This document shows positions 61,325 through 64,000 of a stretch of 64,000 nt of DNA, piece after piece. A model generated the notes under the pieces. The model was not told the DNA's origin. It did not search any database and was given only the letters and a program-made list of their open reading frames with translations. Origin of the DNA: Bradyrhizobium sp. S69. Its GTDB lineage: Bacteria; Pseudomonadota; Alphaproteobacteria; Rhizobiales; Xanthobacteraceae. How positions within the stretch are numbered: the first letter of the stretch is position 1; each line of letters begins with the position of its first letter. Location: positions 2,409 to 66,408 of the forward strand of contig NZ_LMUK01000060.1 in the NCBI RefSeq assembly GCF_009766005.1, written 5' to 3'. A program made the position numbers and the translations under genes.

Positions 61325-61708
61325 TCATTCCGGCGCGTGGCATACCGACTCGATGTTATGGCCATCGGGATCAAGCACGAAGGCGCCGTAATAATTAGGA
61401 TGATAATGCGCGCGAATGCCGGGCGCGCCATTATCACGCCCGCCTGCCGCGAGCGCCTCTTTGTGGAACGCGTCGACGGTCGCGTGGTCTTTGGCGAGGA
61501 TCGCGACATGCAGCGGCTTGTCCAGGCCGCCTTCGCCGCCGATCCAGAAATCAGGCTTGCCGTCGGCGCCGAAGCCGGCCGCGGGGTGGTCGTTCTGGTG
61601 TTGCGAGACTTCCATGATGAGGCTGTAGCCGAGCGGCGCCAGCGCCTTCAGATAGAAGGCCTTGGCGCGTTCGTAATCGGAAACCGGAAAGCCGATGTGG
61701 TCGAGCAT
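61325..61708 (-). CDS. VOC superfamily (glyoxalase/dioxygenase-like) protein
   Basis: The 127-residue protein is a single VOC domain: MLDHIGFPVSDYERAKAFYL at the start, the paired metal-binding residues in the beta-alpha-beta-beta-beta units, and YGAFVLDPDGHNIESVCH at the end (Glu ligand). VOC proteins include glyoxalases, extradiol dioxygenases and antibiotic resistance proteins; which one this is cannot be told. It lies 96 bp downstream of the PNPOx-like gene region and 28 bp downstream of the FkbM gene, same strand. Confidence 0.9.
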   Translation of the reverse strand: MLDHIGFPVSDYERAKAFYLKALAPLGYSLIMEVSQHQNDHPAAGFGADGKPDFWIGGEGGLDKPLHVAILAKDHATVDAFHKEALAAGGRDNGAPGIRAHYHPNYYGAFVLDPDGHNIESVCHAPE

Positions 61709-61735
61709 CGAAATCTCCTGCGTTTTGCAATGCGA

Positions 61736-62713
61736 TTATTGTTTCACCAGCAAGGTATTGCTGCGGGTCTTGCCGGTCTCGGCGTAACCCCGCGCGCGCA
61801 TGTCGGCAATGCAGTCGGCGAGCCATTCGTTGCGCGACAGGTGTTCGACCACCACCGCGCGCGGCCATAGCGACGACGGCGCTTCCTGAAAGAAGCCGGT
61901 CAACACGCGGTCCTCATAGCCTTCGACATCGATCTTGAGGGCATCGACATGGGTAGCGCCGGCGTCGCCGAGAATCCGCTGCAACCGCAGCGACGGCACC
62001 GTGATGGCATTGCCGGTACGTTCGCCCGACACGATGTGGCTGGCGCCGAGATTGTCGCCGTCGGTTTCGATCATCAATTCGCCGTCGGCGTCGCCGGCCG
62101 CAGCCGCCACCAAGACAACCTGGGTGAAGCCGGACGCCGCGCGGTTGAACGAAAGCCGCGCATGGGTGACGGGATGCGGCTCGATCGCGATCACCTTTCC
62201 GCTCTCGCCGACGTGGCGCGCCAGCGGCATCGCATAGGTCCCGACATTGGCACCGACATCGACGAACACGCCGCCGACGGGCGTATGCGCCCGCAGGAAA
62301 TCCAGTTCCTCGATGTTGTAATCGGGATTGAACAAGGCGCCGCGCTCGGTGGCGCTGGCCTGGTGATAGAAGCGAAACGATGCGCCCTGGTACGGCACGT
62401 CGACCGGTCCCGCACGCAGCAGATTGACCAGCCGCGACAACATCGGACGGAAGGCGCCGCGCTTCAACCGCGAGCGTTGCGCCAGCGAAATCACCGCGGC
62501 TTGCACCGCGTTGGGTGTGAACGTCCCGAATGGCGACGCGGCCAGGTCGTTGGCGGCGATCGCGGCAGGGGCGAGCGGATGCGTCGGTGTCGTCAAGAAG
62601 TCCTCGCGGCAAGCTTTCCGAAAAAGCGCCGCATGCATAGCCGACTTTGCCGGCGACTCCAACGCCATCGGTCGGGGCCGTCGTAGGCCACTCCGCTGCG
62701 CGAAGCCTTGCAC
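61736..62713 (-). CDS. FkbM family methyltransferase
   Basis: The 325-residue protein carries an FkbM-type SAM methyltransferase domain: VFVDVGANVGTYAMPLARHV (SAM-binding glycine motif), VIAIEPHPVTHARL and ALKIDVEGYEDRVL (typical FkbM motif). Such proteins often O-methylate sugars in polysaccharide or glycan synthesis. The start is uncertain: GTG at 62713 has no good site, and ATGs at 62668 or 62638 are possible; the conserved domain begins well after all of them. Neighbours on both sides are on the same strand. Confidence 0.88.
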   Translation of the reverse strand: MQGFAQRSGLRRPRPMALESPAKSAMHAALFRKACREDFLTTPTHPLAPAAIAANDLAASPFGTFTPNAVQAAVISLAQRSRLKRGAFRPMLSRLVNLLRAGPVDVPYQGASFRFYHQASATERGALFNPDYNIEELDFLRAHTPVGGVFVDVGANVGTYAMPLARHVGESGKVIAIEPHPVTHARLSFNRAASGFTQVVLVAAAAGDADGELMIETDGDNLGASHIVSGERTGNAITVPSLRLQRILGDAGATHVDALKIDVEGYEDRVLTGFFQEAPSSLWPRAVVVEHLSRNEWLADCIADMRARGYAETGKTRSNTLLVKQ

Positions 62714-62738
62714 TGTTACCAGCGGGGAAGCGAGACCC

Positions 62739-63671
62739 CTAGGCAGGCAATATCAGGAAGCCGGCGCGCGGAAAATGCACGATAACCTCGCCGGCCCGCG
62801 GATCATGCCGGCGAATGGCAATATGCTGCGAAGAGAGCGCGACGATCTCGCCGCCCACTTTGATCTTGCCGTAGTCGTCGGGCACGACTTCGACCCGGTC
62901 GCCGGGCTTGCGGCCGTTCGGATCGTTGGGGTCGGACAATTCGACGGTTCGCGGCGCGGCGGCCGCGGCAATCTCGCGCGCGGCGGCGGTCGACATCTCG
63001 CCCGAGCGGCGGCCATGGCCGACCGCGCGTAGTCGCGCCTCCCATGCGCGCGTATGGCCAAATTCCGCGAGCATGGCGTCGGCATTGGGAAGATTCGTGC
63101 GCACATACCACAGGTTCATGTAGGCGTGCACATCGCAAAGGCCGACCTTGTCGCCACCCAGCCAGGGTCCGCCATCGGCCAACTGGGTCTCGATCCAGCC
63201 GACATGGGCGCGAAACTGATCGCGCATCTGCGGGATCGCCGCCGTCATCGCCGCGACGTCGAACTTGGCGCCGCGCAGCTTTTCACGGTCGGCGATGAAG
63301 TCCTGCGGGACCTTGTCCGCCAGCAAGCCGAACACCAGGTTGACGGTGTTCTGGAAGAACGAGCGGTCGGCCCACATCGCGCTGGCCGATGCCAGGCCTC
63401 GATATCCGCTCGGCAGCAGCGTGGGTTCGGGAAAACGCAGCTCCAACTCGCGCAGGATGCATTGCGTGTCGCAGTAGATATCGGCGCCGATCTGCATCAC
63501 CGGCGTGCGCCGATAGCCGCCGGTCATCGGCATCAAATCCGGACGCGGCATGATCCGCGAGATGAGCACCGAATGCCACTCGATGTTCTTCAGGCCGAAC
63601 ACGATCCTGATCTTTTCCGAGAACGGCGACTGCTCGAAATGGTGCAGGATGATCGGGAATGTGGTCGTCAT
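62739..63671 (-). CDS. Glutathione S-transferase family protein with a C-terminal extension
   Basis: The 310-residue protein begins with a GST thioredoxin-like N domain (TTFPIILHHFEQSPFSEKIRIV; CDTQCILRELELRFP) and a helical C domain to about residue 225. An extra about 80-residue tail follows, with GRKPGDRVEVVPDDYGKIKVGGEIVALSSQHIAIRR, key part GDRVEVVPDDYGKIKVGG, which looks like a small beta-barrel domain added to the GST. The Ser/Tyr/Cys catalytic residue cannot be fixed by eye. It may be a GST-like protein with a nucleotide- or lipid-related add-on; function unknown. Next gene downstream is FkbM. Confidence 0.87.
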   Translation of the reverse strand: MTTTFPIILHHFEQSPFSEKIRIVFGLKNIEWHSVLISRIMPRPDLMPMTGGYRRTPVMQIGADIYCDTQCILRELELRFPEPTLLPSGYRGLASASAMWADRSFFQNTVNLVFGLLADKVPQDFIADREKLRGAKFDVAAMTAAIPQMRDQFRAHVGWIETQLADGGPWLGGDKVGLCDVHAYMNLWYVRTNLPNADAMLAEFGHTRAWEARLRAVGHGRRSGEMSTAAAREIAAAAAPRTVELSDPNDPNGRKPGDRVEVVPDDYGKIKVGGEIVALSSQHIAIRRHDPRAGEVIVHFPRAGFLILPA

Positions 63672-63707
63672 GGGATTGTTCCATGCCCGCGCGGGATGAC
63701 GATCCGT

Positions 63708-64000
63708 TTAGATCCGGCGCTCGACCATCTTCATCTTGAGTTCGGCGATGGCCTCGGAAGGGTTGAGGCCCTTCGGGCACGCCTTGGCGCAGTTCATGAT
63801 GGTGTGGCAGCGATAGAGCCGGAACGGATCCTCGAGATTGTCGAGCCGTTCGCCGGTGGCTTCATCGCGGCTGTCCTTGACCCAGCGGGTGGCCTGCAGC
63901 AACGCGGCAGGGCCGAGGAAGCGCTCGGGATTCCACCAATAGCTCGGGCAGGACGTCGAGCAGCATGCGCAGAGGATGCATTCGTAGAGGCCGTCGAGTT
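63708..64000 (-). CDS. sdhB: Succinate dehydrogenase iron-sulfur subunit, C-terminal part (5' end beyond the right edge)
   Basis: The minus frame is open to the right edge and encodes the C-terminal part of SdhB: GLYECILCACCSTSCPSYWW (the 4Fe-4S cluster), then CHTIMNCAKACPKGLNP (3Fe-4S/4Fe-4S ligands). It ends MKMVERRI, with a stop at 63708. This subunit passes electrons from SdhA to the membrane ubiquinone site in complex II. The SdhAF4 homologue at 3291-3530 probably serves the same complex. The remaining sdh genes should lie right of the window. Confidence 0.95.
   Translation of the reverse strand, partial: LDGLYECILCACCSTSCPSYWWNPERFLGPAALLQATRWVKDSRDEATGERLDNLEDPFRLYRCHTIMNCAKACPKGLNPSEAIAELKMKMVERRI

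Overview
The window is a high-GC alphaproteobacterial chromosome segment, most likely from the Bradyrhizobium / Rhodopseudomonas lineage (Nitrobacteraceae). This rests on three things. First, the gene orders are typical of that group: heparinase - rsmB - SdhAF4 homologue, tsaD/gpsA next to hemD - Mic60 - hemY, and YggT - DUF167 - folD. Second, family-specific proteins are present (IalB, the COG4223 mitofilin homologue, DUF1674). Third, the intergenic palindromic repeats look like those I remember from Bradyrhizobium genomes. I saw no phage, plasmid, CRISPR or transposase gene. The window reads as stable core and near-core chromosome, with one small accessory-looking patch at about 25.7-32 kb.

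Layout. 0-8.4 kb: heparinase-like gene (cut by the left edge), rsmB, an SDH assembly factor, an L,D-transpeptidase, a secreted Kazal-type protein, acetyl-CoA synthetase and a type IB topoisomerase. 8.4-9.4 kb: about 1 kb of gene-free DNA built from several repeat families. 9.4-18 kb: a diguanylate cyclase, EVE protein, gpsA and tsaD on the minus strand, then hemD, Mic60 and hemY on the plus strand, ending at tRNA-Thr(CGT). 18-25.5 kb: a membrane spermidine-synthase-like protein, polysaccharide deacetylase, small Cys-rich protein, MFS exporter and aldo/keto reductase. 25.7-32 kb: a TetR/FAD-monooxygenase pair diverging from a perfect 21-bp palindrome, a LysR regulator, a cytochrome P450 and a class III adenylate cyclase. 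32-45 kb: housekeeping and miscellaneous enzymes, including tRNA-Ala(CGC), YggT-DUF167-folD, ppa, a DCC protein, typA and a Crp/Fnr regulator. 45-58 kb: an orphan receiver protein, phoD, an orphan membrane TAXI protein, phhB, a quinone oxidoreductase, SDR, IalB, rlmN, PAP2 phosphatase and argG. 58-64 kb: a long Pro/Ala-rich OmpA protein, a PNPOx-like protein abutting a Pro-rich miniprotein, a VOC protein, FkbM methyltransferase and GST, and the 3' part of sdhB cut by the right edge.

How the genes relate. Succinate dehydrogenase is represented by sdhB at one end and its probable assembly factor (SdhAF4/DUF1674) at the other. Haem supply (hemD, hemY) is clustered with the bacterial ancestor of the mitochondrial cristae protein Mic60, but hemC, which often precedes hemD in related orders, is not here; a palindromic repeat lies in that gap. 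Envelope work is well represented (L,D-transpeptidase, deacetylase, OmpA, PAP2, PhoD, IalB). Nearly every convergent gene gap holds either a clear intrinsic terminator or a palindromic repeat.

I did not find a convincing new multi-gene system. The best leads are the TetR-operator-monooxygenase module, the Mic60 cluster without hemC, the twin hairpins in front of the heparinase gene, the miniprotein abutting the PNPOx gene, the membrane-anchored TAXI protein without a TRAP permease, and the repeat architecture. Functions come from reading motifs by eye; no database search was run.
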